Source of the DNA: an uncultured Desulfobacter sp.
GTDB lineage: Bacteria; Desulfobacterota; Desulfobacteria; Desulfobacterales; Desulfobacteraceae
NCBI RefSeq assembly: GCF_963665355.1
Contig: NZ_OY762229.1
Span: 682,001 to 746,000, forward strand
DNA length: 64,000 nt
Direction of reading: 5' to 3'
Both the position numbers and the translations under genes were made by a program. This document shows positions 25,330 to 32,097 of this stretch, piece after piece. How positions within the stretch are numbered: the stretch's first letter is position 1; every line of letters begins with the position of its first letter. The notes under the pieces were generated by a model that saw only the letters and a list, made by a program, of their open reading frames with translations, was not told the origin of the DNA and did no database searches.

Positions 25330-26148
25330 ATGACCGATTGCATTCAGACAAAAGCCGATGTTATCTATCCGGTTGCCGGACAGTTGGGCGAACTTGTTTT
25401 TAAAATTAATGGTAAGGAAAAAAAATACTGCATTGGACCCAACGCCAATACCATTGGATTCCTTAAAGGAGTATGGGGACGGATGGACATTGATTCCGGC
25501 CTGCCTGTCACCTGTGTGGAACTGCACATTGATCCACGTCTTCTGAGCAGTTATCTGCCTGAACAGCTTATTGATGATGCACCGGGGGACAAACAGATCC
25601 GGCTTTTGCAAAAACAGGAATTTATATCTTTCCCTCTGGATCCGCAGTTGAGAAAAATCGCTCTGGAAATCCTGAATCCGCCGCCGGTTAATGGCCCTGC
25701 CCTTGAGTTATTTTATCAAAGCCGGGCTATGCTTCTTCTCTCCCGACAGGTGGAATTGTTCTGCCAAAATCTCCCAAAGTGTCAGGCAGGCCCTTCAAAG
25801 CCCGAAATCAAAGGCGGACTGGCCCAGGCAAAATCTATTTTGACGGCGGATTTCCTGAATCCGCCCACCATCCCTGTGCTGGCCAGGCGCTGCGGCCTCA
25901 ATGAATTCACCTTGAAAAAAGAGTTCAAACGGACCTTTAATTCCACCATTTTCACCTTTGTCCAAAAGTTGAAAATGGAACAGGCCTGGACCCTGATCAA
26001 AGAGGAAAACCATTCAGTGTCCCAAGCGGCAAATGCTGTTGGGTATGTCAATGTCAGCCATTTTGCACATGCCTTTAAAAAACATTTCAACATCAACCCC
26101 GGAGCACTGAAAAAAGAATGTGCAACCGGAGTATACTCAAGTATGTGA
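25330..26148 (+). CDS. AraC family transcriptional regulator
   Basis: 272 residues. The ATG at 25330 has GGAAAG upstream; an in-frame TTG at 25312 is less likely. The C-terminal double helix-turn-helix (LARRCGLNEFTLKKEFKR and VSQAANAVGYVNVSHFAHAF) is clear. The middle GPALELFYQSRAMLLLSRQ is a weak match to the PchR segment in the other two AraC proteins. It closes the 7-26 kb uptake region. The N-terminal sensing domain is shorter than in the other two, so it may sense a different ligand. Confidence 0.85.
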   Translation: MTDCIQTKADVIYPVAGQLGELVFKINGKEKKYCIGPNANTIGFLKGVWGRMDIDSGLPVTCVELHIDPRLLSSYLPEQLIDDAPGDKQIRLLQKQEFISFPLDPQLRKIALEILNPPPVNGPALELFYQSRAMLLLSRQVELFCQNLPKCQAGPSKPEIKGGLAQAKSILTADFLNPPTIPVLARRCGLNEFTLKKEFKRTFNSTIFTFVQKLKMEQAWTLIKEENHSVSQAANAVGYVNVSHFAHAFKKHFNINPGALKKECATGVYSSM

Positions 26149-26275
26149 GGAGTGCTCATTTTCCTGGAACACCGCAGATGGGTGACATTGTGGGCATTTG
26201 CCCCTCGTCAAGCCGTTCAAACGCCAATTAAAAGAAGACTTGTGATTGCCGCAGCAGTGCTGAGTCACTGATCAC
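26137..26275 (-). pseudogene. Remnant with zinc-ribbon-like Cys pairs
   Basis: A minus-strand open frame ends at 26137-26139 and has coding-like content: HCCGNHKSSFNWRLN then GLTRGKCPQCHPS. Two Cys pairs about 25 residues apart resemble a zinc ribbon, perhaps from a transposase. No start or complete domain. It overlaps the 3' end of the AraC gene. Confidence 0.3.
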
Positions 26276-26291
26276 TTGTTTGACTTCCCGT

Positions 26292-26513
26292 TTAAAGGTT
26301 GTCCAATTTTTGCAGGAAATACATGCGTTTAGACGCCGGTTCATCCTTTGCCAGGGCCAGTACCAGTTCAAGCAGTTCTTCCCTGGACAACCGGCTGCAA
26401 AAGTCCTCAATGGTTTCCAGATAAGGTTTCAACGAAATTCGGTTGCCGTTATTTTCAATCTGATCCAAATATTCAAATACAGCCTGCTGGAGTAGAATTG
26501 ATGAATCACGCTG
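26292..26513 (-). pseudogene. C-terminal gene fragment, unknown family
   Basis: A minus-strand frame of at least 74 codons, ending in TAA at 26292-26294, without a plausible start. The sequence is protein-like (QQAVFEYLDQIENNGNRISL, then SRLSREELLELVLALAKDEP), helical and acidic. It looks like the tail of a truncated gene. Confidence 0.4.
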
Positions 26514-26632
26514 TACACAACAAGATCGTTTCCTTAAGACCGGGGAGCTGGATCATCCATTTCATACTCTTTTCTTTGGATAAAAATATAGGACTTGTGC
26601 TATACCTAATAAAATTTGAATTGGCATTGGTG

Positions 26633-26648
26633 TTAGCACCAGTGCTAA
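26633..26648. promoter_or_regulatory. Inverted repeat TTAGCAC-N2-GTGCTAA
   Basis: Perfect 7-bp arms with a 2-base spacer, 214 bases before the response-regulator gene. The form resembles a LacI-type operator, but no such regulator is in the window. Confidence 0.3.
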
Positions 26649-26861
26649 AATGAATAAAATCCAACGAGTTCAAACTGTTCATATCCAAGGCTCATGTTCC
26701 ACGCATAGTTGGGAATTAACCTTCCGGAATAATGCAGAATACAAAAAGATGATGATGAACATAATTTTAAATGGTTATTTTTACGAAGAAGATACAACAG
26801 TTTCACACCGGTAATTTTATGACATATTCAGATCACCGCTGACAGGCATTGGAGGAAAACT

Positions 26862-27221
26862 ATGAAAATTTTGATTGTTGACGATACGAAACTATCAAGA
26901 GCTATGATTTTAAAACGCATCCCTGACAATGTGAAAAACAGTTCAAAAATTTTCCTGGGAACGAATGGCAGGGAAGCTGTGGAATTATACAAGGAGATCA
27001 AACCCGATATTACTTTTTTAGATTTGACCATGCCGGAAATGGATGGTTTCGAAGCCCTTGAAATCATCCGCGCCCACGATCCGGATGCTCAAGTCTATGT
27101 TATCACAGCCGATATCCAGGCTAAGGCCAGGGAGCGAATTATGGCATTAGGCGCAAAAGGCATCGAAAAAAAACCCATAGATGAAAGTCGTATAGTACAA
27201 ATCCTTGCTACTATTCAATGA
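26862..27221 (+). CDS. Stand-alone CheY-like receiver protein
   Basis: 119 residues with only a receiver domain: acidic pair DD at residues 7-8, phospho-acceptor Asp at about 54 (FLDLTMPEMDGFEAL), Thr in VITAD and Lys in IEKKPID. GGAGG precedes the ATG. It is followed by a CheC-type phosphatase and a diguanylate cyclase with overlapping or close starts. As an isolated receiver it could be dephosphorylated by the CheC-like neighbour. Its kinase is not adjacent; a hybrid kinase is at 53183-54904. Confidence 0.9.
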   Translation: MKILIVDDTKLSRAMILKRIPDNVKNSSKIFLGTNGREAVELYKEIKPDITFLDLTMPEMDGFEALEIIRAHDPDAQVYVITADIQAKARERIMALGAKGIEKKPIDESRIVQILATIQ

Positions 27222-27234
27222 AGGATTTCTGAAA

Positions 27235-27849
27235 ATGATTGACAGTGATATTAAAGAAGCATTGGGAGAATTGATCAATATTTCATATGGATCCGCCACG
27301 GCGGCAATTGCAGATCTATTTGACAGCTTCGCTCGATTGAAGGTTCCCGGAATTCAGATCGTTTCTGTGGAAGAAGTGGAACATGCAGTTCTCGGTAAAA
27401 TCAATAATGAAGCAAACCTCTACATCACCACACAGATGTTTAAAGGCGCTTTTGAAGGCGAAATCCTGTTTATCATAGACCAGCAAAGCGCTTATAATAT
27501 GCAAAACGTAATTTGTCTGCTGGAAGGAGTATGCACAGACCAGGAAGAAGATGATACAGAAACCCGGCAGAGCATCTTGGAAATTGCCAATATACTGGGA
27601 GCTTCTTGCATTGGCAAACTGGCCGAGCTTTTGGATTCGGTCGTCTCGTTTTTACCGCCCAGCATCGAATTAAACAACCGGCTACTTATAGCCCGGGAAA
27701 AAGCTGGCTATAGTAAGGTGCTTATTATTTCCACCCTCCTGGAGTTCGAGAAGGAGCAGATCACCGGTCATCTGTTCATTCTGTTCGATGATGAAATGTT
27801 TATCTGGCTAAAGAAAAGCCTATATGCGTTCATAGAGGATAATACGTGA
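27235..27849 (+). CDS. CheC/CheX-like phosphatase of phospho-receivers
   Basis: 204 residues, ATG at 27235 with AAGGA nine bases upstream. Both half-sites of the CheC family are present: ELINISYGSA near residue 10 and EIANILGASCIG near 115, each with the E-x2-N pattern used for hydrolysing phospho-CheY. Located 13 bases after the receiver gene and overlapping the GGDEF gene by four bases. The natural substrate is probably the neighbouring receiver. Confidence 0.85.
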   Translation: MIDSDIKEALGELINISYGSATAAIADLFDSFARLKVPGIQIVSVEEVEHAVLGKINNEANLYITTQMFKGAFEGEILFIIDQQSAYNMQNVICLLEGVCTDQEEDDTETRQSILEIANILGASCIGKLAELLDSVVSFLPPSIELNNRLLIAREKAGYSKVLIISTLLEFEKEQITGHLFILFDDEMFIWLKKSLYAFIEDNT

Positions 27850-28775
27850 CCTTTGTAAAAACTGACATTCTTGATGCTCTGGAAAATGGGGTTATCATTA
27901 CAGATAAGGATTTGAAGTTACTGTTCTGGAATAGGTGGCTGTCCGTTCGTACAGGGATCAGTCAAGAAAAAGCACAAGGAAAGAGCTTGCCAGAATTGTT
28001 TCCAGATACTTCATTTTCCATCCTAAAACGAAAAATCCGTATCGCGTTCACTCTAAAATCCCCGTCTTTCATGAACGCATCCGTGGAAAAATACGTTATT
28101 CCAATCAAACTGAAAAAAATTACTAAATCTATTTTTCGCTTCATGCGCCAGGATTGCGTTATCAATACCCTGGATGACACCCACGTTGCCATTCTGATAT
28201 ATGATGCCACTCCATTACTGGAAGCAAATGCAATTATTGAGACTCAACTCAAGATAGAGGAAAAACAGGCTCGTACTGACGGTCTTACCCAATGTTACAA
28301 CAAAACAATGTTTAATAAGCTTCTATCTATAGAAATAAAAAAAGGGAACCGTCATGGCTACACCTTTTCCATGATTATTTTAGACATTGATAATTTTAAA
28401 TCAGTGAATGACACTTTTGGACATTTGGTTGGGGATTATGTTCTTAAACAGGTAGCAACCATTTGCTCCCAAAACATCAGGGAAGGAGATGTCTTTGCCA
28501 GATGGGGAGGAGAAGAGTTTTGTATTCTACTTCCTCAAACCACGTTAAAAAATGCGATTGCCGTAGCAGACAAGCTCAGACGGATTGTGGACGCCCACGA
28601 TTTTGGAGAAGCAGGTCGTCAGCAATGCAGTTTTGGTGTGGCTGAATATCCCAAGAATAACCAGCAAGCCGCTCTGGTTCGCCAAGCTGATGAAGCTTTA
28701 TACCATGCCAAACACAATGGAAAAAATCGGGTAGCCGCATACCTGGACGACCAAAATTTTACCCTAACGCCCTGA
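27846..28775 (+). CDS. Diguanylate cyclase with N-terminal PAS domain
   Basis: 309 residues from a GTG overlapping the CheC-like stop (GTGA). PAS domain at about 5-125 (ILDALENGVIITDKDLKLLF), then a GGDEF domain with active-site GGEEF at about 221-225 and an RxxD inhibitory site (REGD) five residues before it. It should make c-di-GMP and be product-inhibited. No membrane segment. The trio with a receiver and a CheC-type phosphatase suggests a signalling module linking phosphorylation to c-di-GMP. Confidence 0.92.
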   Translation: MTFVKTDILDALENGVIITDKDLKLLFWNRWLSVRTGISQEKAQGKSLPELFPDTSFSILKRKIRIAFTLKSPSFMNASVEKYVIPIKLKKITKSIFRFMRQDCVINTLDDTHVAILIYDATPLLEANAIIETQLKIEEKQARTDGLTQCYNKTMFNKLLSIEIKKGNRHGYTFSMIILDIDNFKSVNDTFGHLVGDYVLKQVATICSQNIREGDVFARWGGEEFCILLPQTTLKNAIAVADKLRRIVDAHDFGEAGRQQCSFGVAEYPKNNQQAALVRQADEALYHAKHNGKNRVAAYLDDQNFTLTP

Positions 28776-28832
28776 TCGTTAATCAAAATACAACTGGATC
28801 CGAACGTTCTTGACGCCTGCGCCGCCGCCGAG

Positions 28833-28866
28833 AATCGCGGTGCTGAATGCGTCCAGCACCGCGATT
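28833..28866. repeat. 13-bp perfect stem hairpin after the GGDEF gene
   Basis: AATCGCGGTGCTG (28833-28845) pairs with 28854-28866 around an 8-base loop. No T-run follows. On the minus strand the same segment reads as an open, hydrophobic frame (AVLDAFSTAILGGGAG) ending at about 28785, so it may be a gene remnant rather than a terminator. Confidence 0.5.
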
Positions 28867-28983
28867 ATGCTCTTCATAAGGCCTAAACCGAATTTTCCTT
28901 TAGTTGTAAAGAGATCCGTTCAAATTTCATAATTCACTGCTTCCCCCCTCCAAAGCTCAGGAAATAATTCTCATAATTTTTTC

Positions 28984-29012
28984 TTGATAAATCTGTTTAG
29001 CACATATACACT
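28984..29012 (+). promoter_or_regulatory. Promoter of the MarR gene, giving a leaderless transcript
   Basis: TTGATA (28984-28989) and TACACT (29007-29012) are separated by 17 bases. The start site would fall at about 29018-29019, on the A of the MarR ATG, and no ribosome binding site is present, so the mRNA may be leaderless. Confidence 0.45.
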
Positions 29013-29021
29013 ACGTATATG
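29003..29021. promoter_or_regulatory. MarR operator candidate overlapping the start codon
   Basis: CATATAC (29003-29009) and GTATATG (29015-29021) are exact reverse complements with a 5-base spacer. The palindrome covers the -10 box and the ATG of the MarR gene, a position suited to autorepression. Confidence 0.5.
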
Positions 29022-29465
29022 GAAAAAATAAAGCAAAAACTTCACTCTGTATTGAAATTGGCCCAGCAAATGGAGACTGAACCGAAAAAGTATGGCACTG
29101 ATATAATGCTTACCGGCGTAGAAATCCATCTCATTGAGCTTGTCGGAGATAACGAAAGCTCCAGTGTGACCGATGTCGCAAAATTGTTTGGAGTGACTAA
29201 AGGCGCGGTCTCACAACGTTTCAAAAAGCTTGAGCATAAAGGACTCATTAAAAAAAATATCGACCCGGCCAACGCATCCCGGACAGTTGTAACCCTTACA
29301 TCAAAAGGCAAGGTAGCGTATTTTGCCCATAAGCACTGGCATGAAACCATGGATGGTGGTTACACCGAGTATTGGAAAACCCTTGGGCCAGAAAAAGTTG
29401 CTACCATAGAGGAATTTTTAACCAAAATCGAATATTTCTTTCAACGCATGCTCGCAAAAGAATAG
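29019..29465 (+). CDS. MarR family transcriptional regulator
   Basis: 148 residues with a MarR winged helix: recognition region SVTDVAKLFGVTKGAVSQRFK (here given in part) and wing segment ASRTVVTLTSKGK. The ATG lies inside a palindrome and lacks a ribosome binding site, so a leaderless transcript is possible. A methyltransferase gene follows 57 bases later in the same direction and is probably co-regulated. The ligand is unknown. Confidence 0.87.
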   Translation: MEKIKQKLHSVLKLAQQMETEPKKYGTDIMLTGVEIHLIELVGDNESSSVTDVAKLFGVTKGAVSQRFKKLEHKGLIKKNIDPANASRTVVTLTSKGKVAYFAHKHWHETMDGGYTEYWKTLGPEKVATIEEFLTKIEYFFQRMLAKE

Positions 29466-29522
29466 TTTTTTTCTTTAAAGTGTATATCAATTAAACGCTT
29501 AAATAAATACAGGAGAGACATC

Positions 29523-30086
29523 ATGATCTATGAAAACAAACAACGTATATGCCCGGTAGAAAATGCGGGCAGCTTGGACAATGTCATCAGAAAATGGCTT
29601 CAGAACCCTGGAAAAATCCTCCGGCCCTATATACAACCCGGCATGTCGGTGATGGATTTTGGCTGCGGCCCTGGTTTTTTCACAATGAAAATGGCTCAAA
29701 TGGTAAAGGAAGGTGGGACGGTGTTTGCCGTAGACCTTCAGGAAGGCATGCTCCAGAAACTCAAAGAAAAAATTCAGTCAACTGAGTTGGAAGATCGTAT
29801 TAAGCTACATCAATGCAAAGAGAGCGGCATTGGAGTATCAGAATCGCTCGATTTTGTGCTGGCGTTTTATGTCGTTCATGAAGTGCCGGACCAGGAGACC
29901 TTTTTTTATGAGCTTAAATCCATTGTTAAACCAGGTGGCACAGTACTGATTGCAGAGCCTCCGTTTCATGTATCAAAAAAGGCGTTTCAAAAATGCATTC
30001 AAAAAGCTCGAAAAGCTGGCTTCAATGCCGAAAAGGGACCGAGTGTTATACTGAGCAAGACAGCTTTGTTGAGCACTGGTCAATAG
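29523..30086 (+). CDS. Class I SAM-dependent methyltransferase
   Basis: 187 residues, ATG after AGGAGAGA. SAM motif I VMDFGCGPGFFTMKMAQ near residue 42, acidic end of strand 2 (FAVDLQEGML), and the GGTVLIAEPPFHVSK post-motif segment. Ubiquinone/menaquinone-type class I fold. Paired with a MarR regulator, as often seen for small-molecule methyltransferases in anaerobes. The end is abrupt, so slight C-terminal truncation is possible. The substrate is unknown. Confidence 0.82.
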   Translation: MIYENKQRICPVENAGSLDNVIRKWLQNPGKILRPYIQPGMSVMDFGCGPGFFTMKMAQMVKEGGTVFAVDLQEGMLQKLKEKIQSTELEDRIKLHQCKESGIGVSESLDFVLAFYVVHEVPDQETFFYELKSIVKPGGTVLIAEPPFHVSKKAFQKCIQKARKAGFNAEKGPSVILSKTALLSTGQ

Positions 30087-30169
30087 CCATATAAGCACCT
30101 GCAATAACAAACGGATTATACTTCATACCCCCATATGACCATCCAAAATCTAAAGCAAACTATGGACAA

Positions 30170-30493
30170 GTGACAGGCGAGCACCATTCCTTCATCCTTT
30201 TGATTCCGCCAGAAACAAATGAAGAAAGCACGACCCGGGCTTTGCGGCAACTTAATCCCCAGGATCAGGAACTGCTTTTTACGGTCTCTTCACAAAACCG
30301 GACCTGCGCGCAGATTGGAAAGCATTTAGGATTAAGTGAAGGCAATGTCAAAGTCAAGGTTCATCGGGCTAGAATCCGGCACAACAGAATAATATATATC
30401 TTCTGCCGTGCCGAGAATTATCAGATCAATCAGCAGCAGCACGACCCGTTCCCCGTAAAGTCTTTAGGTCCGGTGCCGTCGCCTGGTTCATAG
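30170..30493 (+). pseudogene. Truncated ECF sigma factor, region 4 only
   Basis: The open frame contains a region 4 helix-turn-helix (LNPQDQELLFTV, then CAQIGKHLGLSEGNVKVKVH) at about residues 27-70, but no region 2, so core binding and -10 recognition are lost. After the RAR motif the frame runs into the palindromic element at 30375, giving an unrelated tail. This indicates a gene broken at both ends. Confidence 0.6.
30375..30414. repeat. Palindromic element, copy 1
   Basis: CGGCACAACAGAA (30377-30389) pairs, with two mismatches, with 30401-30413 around an AT-rich loop. The same stem and loop sequence recurs at 30914-30956. This copy is inserted at the 3' end of the sigma-factor fragment. 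Confidence 0.6.
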
Positions 30494-30562
30494 CCGCCCC
30501 GGGCCACCCTCATTAACACAATTTTGTCCGGCTTGTCCGGCAAAAAGTTGCATGGGATCAGC

Positions 30563-30580
30563 TCAGCCCATGGCTGTTAT
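30563..30580 (+). repeat. Dispersed intergenic repeat, copy B (partial)
   Basis: TCAGCCCATGGCTGTTAT is the core shared with the copies at 3043, 49264 and 56304. The left half of the element is not recognisable here. Confidence 0.5.
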
Positions 30581-30615
30581 TGAAATCAATACGATCATGC
30601 GGCATTGATAAGTTT

Positions 30616-30729
30616 TTAAATGCTGTCCCTTTGAGACTTCTTTTCTTTTTTTTCGTTGCGCTTTTCTTTCAATGTTTTTTCCGATTTTTTCTTAACCGAT
30701 TTTTGCGCATCTCTTCCTTTGTTCGCCAT
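30616..30729 (-). CDS. Tiny basic protein, 37 residues
   Basis: ATG at 30729 with an AAAGGTG-type binding site; stop at 30616. The peptide begins MANKGRDAQKSVKKKSEKTL and stays almost wholly Lys/Glu/Arg. Short Lys-rich proteins of this form occur widely in proteobacteria as unannotated genes and may bind nucleic acid, which is inference. The gene is on the opposite strand to its neighbours and surrounded by repeats. Confidence 0.65.
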   Translation of the reverse strand: MANKGRDAQKSVKKKSEKTLKEKRNEKKEKKSQRDSI

Positions 30730-30913
30730 TTTTTACACCTTTATTTAGATTGATTAATCTGACGGGTCAAACACACACATTTATTGTATTGCCATTATGT
30801 ACGGAACACAAGCGGTCATCATAGAAAGTTGTCAGGACAAGGAGGTCGGTTCGTCATAAAGCATATATCAAAAATCCACAATCAGGGTCGGCTTTTCTAT
30901 TAATTGTCAACAG

Positions 30914-30956
30914 TGTCCGGCACAGCAGAACAATATATCTTCTGCTGTGCCGGACA
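30914..30956. repeat. Palindromic element, copy 2 (17-bp perfect stem)
   Basis: TGTCCGGCACAGCAGAA (30914-30930) pairs exactly with 30940-30956; the loop is CAATATATC. It is a clear relative of the element at 30375-30414, 540 bases upstream. Confidence 0.7.
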
Positions 30957-31108
30957 GTATCTCCACTTAACTTTAATAACGAATCTGTAATGAAAAGGTT
31001 ACATCTTTCGTTAAAAAATTAGTTCCCGGGTTAATCTTGTCATGAATCCACTTTCTTTTCTTTTATTAATCAGCCGTTGCGTTTTAAATTCTTTAAGCAT
31101 GACAACTA

Positions 31109-31132
31109 GTTAAAAAAATTAATTTTTTTAAC
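31109..31132. promoter_or_regulatory. Perfect 24-bp AT-rich palindrome upstream of the 13-gene operon
   Basis: GTTAAAAAAATT is followed directly by its reverse complement. It lies 207 bases before the band-7 gene. It may be a metal-responsive regulator site, but the true promoter was not found, so this is a guess from symmetry and position. Confidence 0.35.
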
Positions 31133-31338
31133 GGAAAGACGTCAGCAAAATCTTTAAAAAAAAGGGTTGACGGTCCCATCATCCGTATTGTAACTGATCA
31201 ACCTTACATGTTTAAACGACATAAGACGTTTTTAAATGTCGATAAAAAAATTAAACCAGGCTGTGGCCGATTTGGCGGCAGAGCAGGACGGGCCAGACAG
31301 AGCAGTACCCCCAAAGGTCCGGTGTAAGGGATATTGAG

Positions 31339-32097
31339 ATGATCTCATTTTGGAAAATTGGATTTGCTTTTCTTACCGCTGTATTCATGCTGTCATCCAT
31401 CAGAATTAACCGTCAATATGTCCGGTCAGTTGTTTTCAGGTTCGGCCGCCTCAAGGGGGTAAAAGGCCCGGGAATTTTTTGGATAATTCCGGTCGTGGAT
31501 CAAATTGTCCGGGTGGATTTAAGAACCCGGCAGCTTGACGTTCCCAAACAGACCATCATCACCCGGGACAATATCAGCGTGGATGTGGATGCCGTTATTT
31601 ATTACCACGTCATTGATCCGGCCCAGGCCGTGGTGGAGGTTGAAGACTATGAAGGAGCCACGGCGCTCATTGCCCAGACCATGCTCCGGGATGTTCTGGG
31701 GCAGAACGAACTGGATTCGATCCTCTCGGACAGAGAAGTTCTTAACCAGAAAATTCAGGCCCTTCTTGAAACCGTGACCGCGCCCTGGGGTATCCGTGTG
31801 GAGATCGTCACCATCCGGGACATTGCCCTGCCCGAAAACATGCTTCGGGCCATTGCACGCCAGGCCGAGGCTGAACGGGAAAGACGGGCCCGGGTTATTC
31901 TCGCGGACGGAGAGTTCCAGGCATCACAACGGATGAGCGATGCGGCCAAAATTTACGAAACCACACCGGCCGCACTCAAGCTTCGGGAGTTTCAGACCCT
32001 GTCTGAAATCGCAAAGGAACGTAACCTGATCGTGGTCACCGGCGGCACAGATTCCACCGGCGCCATGATCGGATGCGCAAAGGCCCTTGACCGATGA
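31339..32097 (+). CDS. Band-7/SPFH (slipin-type) membrane protein
   Basis: 252 residues. One N-terminal membrane segment (about 5-22) then an SPFH domain (VFRFGRLKGVKGPGIFWIIP, DVDAVIYYHV) and an Arg/Glu/Ala-rich coiled coil (RQAEAERERRARVILADGE). Slipins form membrane microdomain scaffolds. It is the first gene of the operon that continues to 45302; its stop overlaps the permease start (ATGA). No NfeD partner is adjacent, unlike many slipin loci, so it may organise the import machinery. Confidence 0.88.
   Translation: MISFWKIGFAFLTAVFMLSSIRINRQYVRSVVFRFGRLKGVKGPGIFWIIPVVDQIVRVDLRTRQLDVPKQTIITRDNISVDVDAVIYYHVIDPAQAVVEVEDYEGATALIAQTMLRDVLGQNELDSILSDREVLNQKIQALLETVTAPWGIRVEIVTIRDIALPENMLRAIARQAEAERERRARVILADGEFQASQRMSDAAKIYETTPAALKLREFQTLSEIAKERNLIVVTGGTDSTGAMIGCAKALDR

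Larger units (their letters stand above)
26149..26861. other. Gene-poor gap with two minus-strand remnants
   Basis: Contains the zinc-ribbon-like fragment (26137-26275), a longer minus-strand fragment (26292-26513) and a 7-bp inverted repeat (26633-26648). No intact gene was seen; the last 150 bases are presumably leader of the response-regulator gene. Confidence 0.4.
30494..31338. other. Intergenic region with one tiny gene and several palindromes
   Basis: Holds a partial copy of the dispersed repeat (30563-30580), a 37-codon minus-strand gene (30616-30729), palindromic element copy 2 (30914-30956), a 24-base AT palindrome (31109-31132) and the upstream region of the 31339 operon. A TTGACG at 31167 might be a -35 box, but no good -10 box matches it. 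Confidence 0.5.

Noticed and set aside
28833-28866. Terminator after the GGDEF gene
   Set aside because: The 13-bp stem is strong but no T-run follows, and the segment reads as an open frame on the minus strand, so it was listed only as a hairpin.
31167-31195. TTGACG as -35 box of the 13-gene operon
   Set aside because: No -10 box of reasonable quality lies at the right distance.
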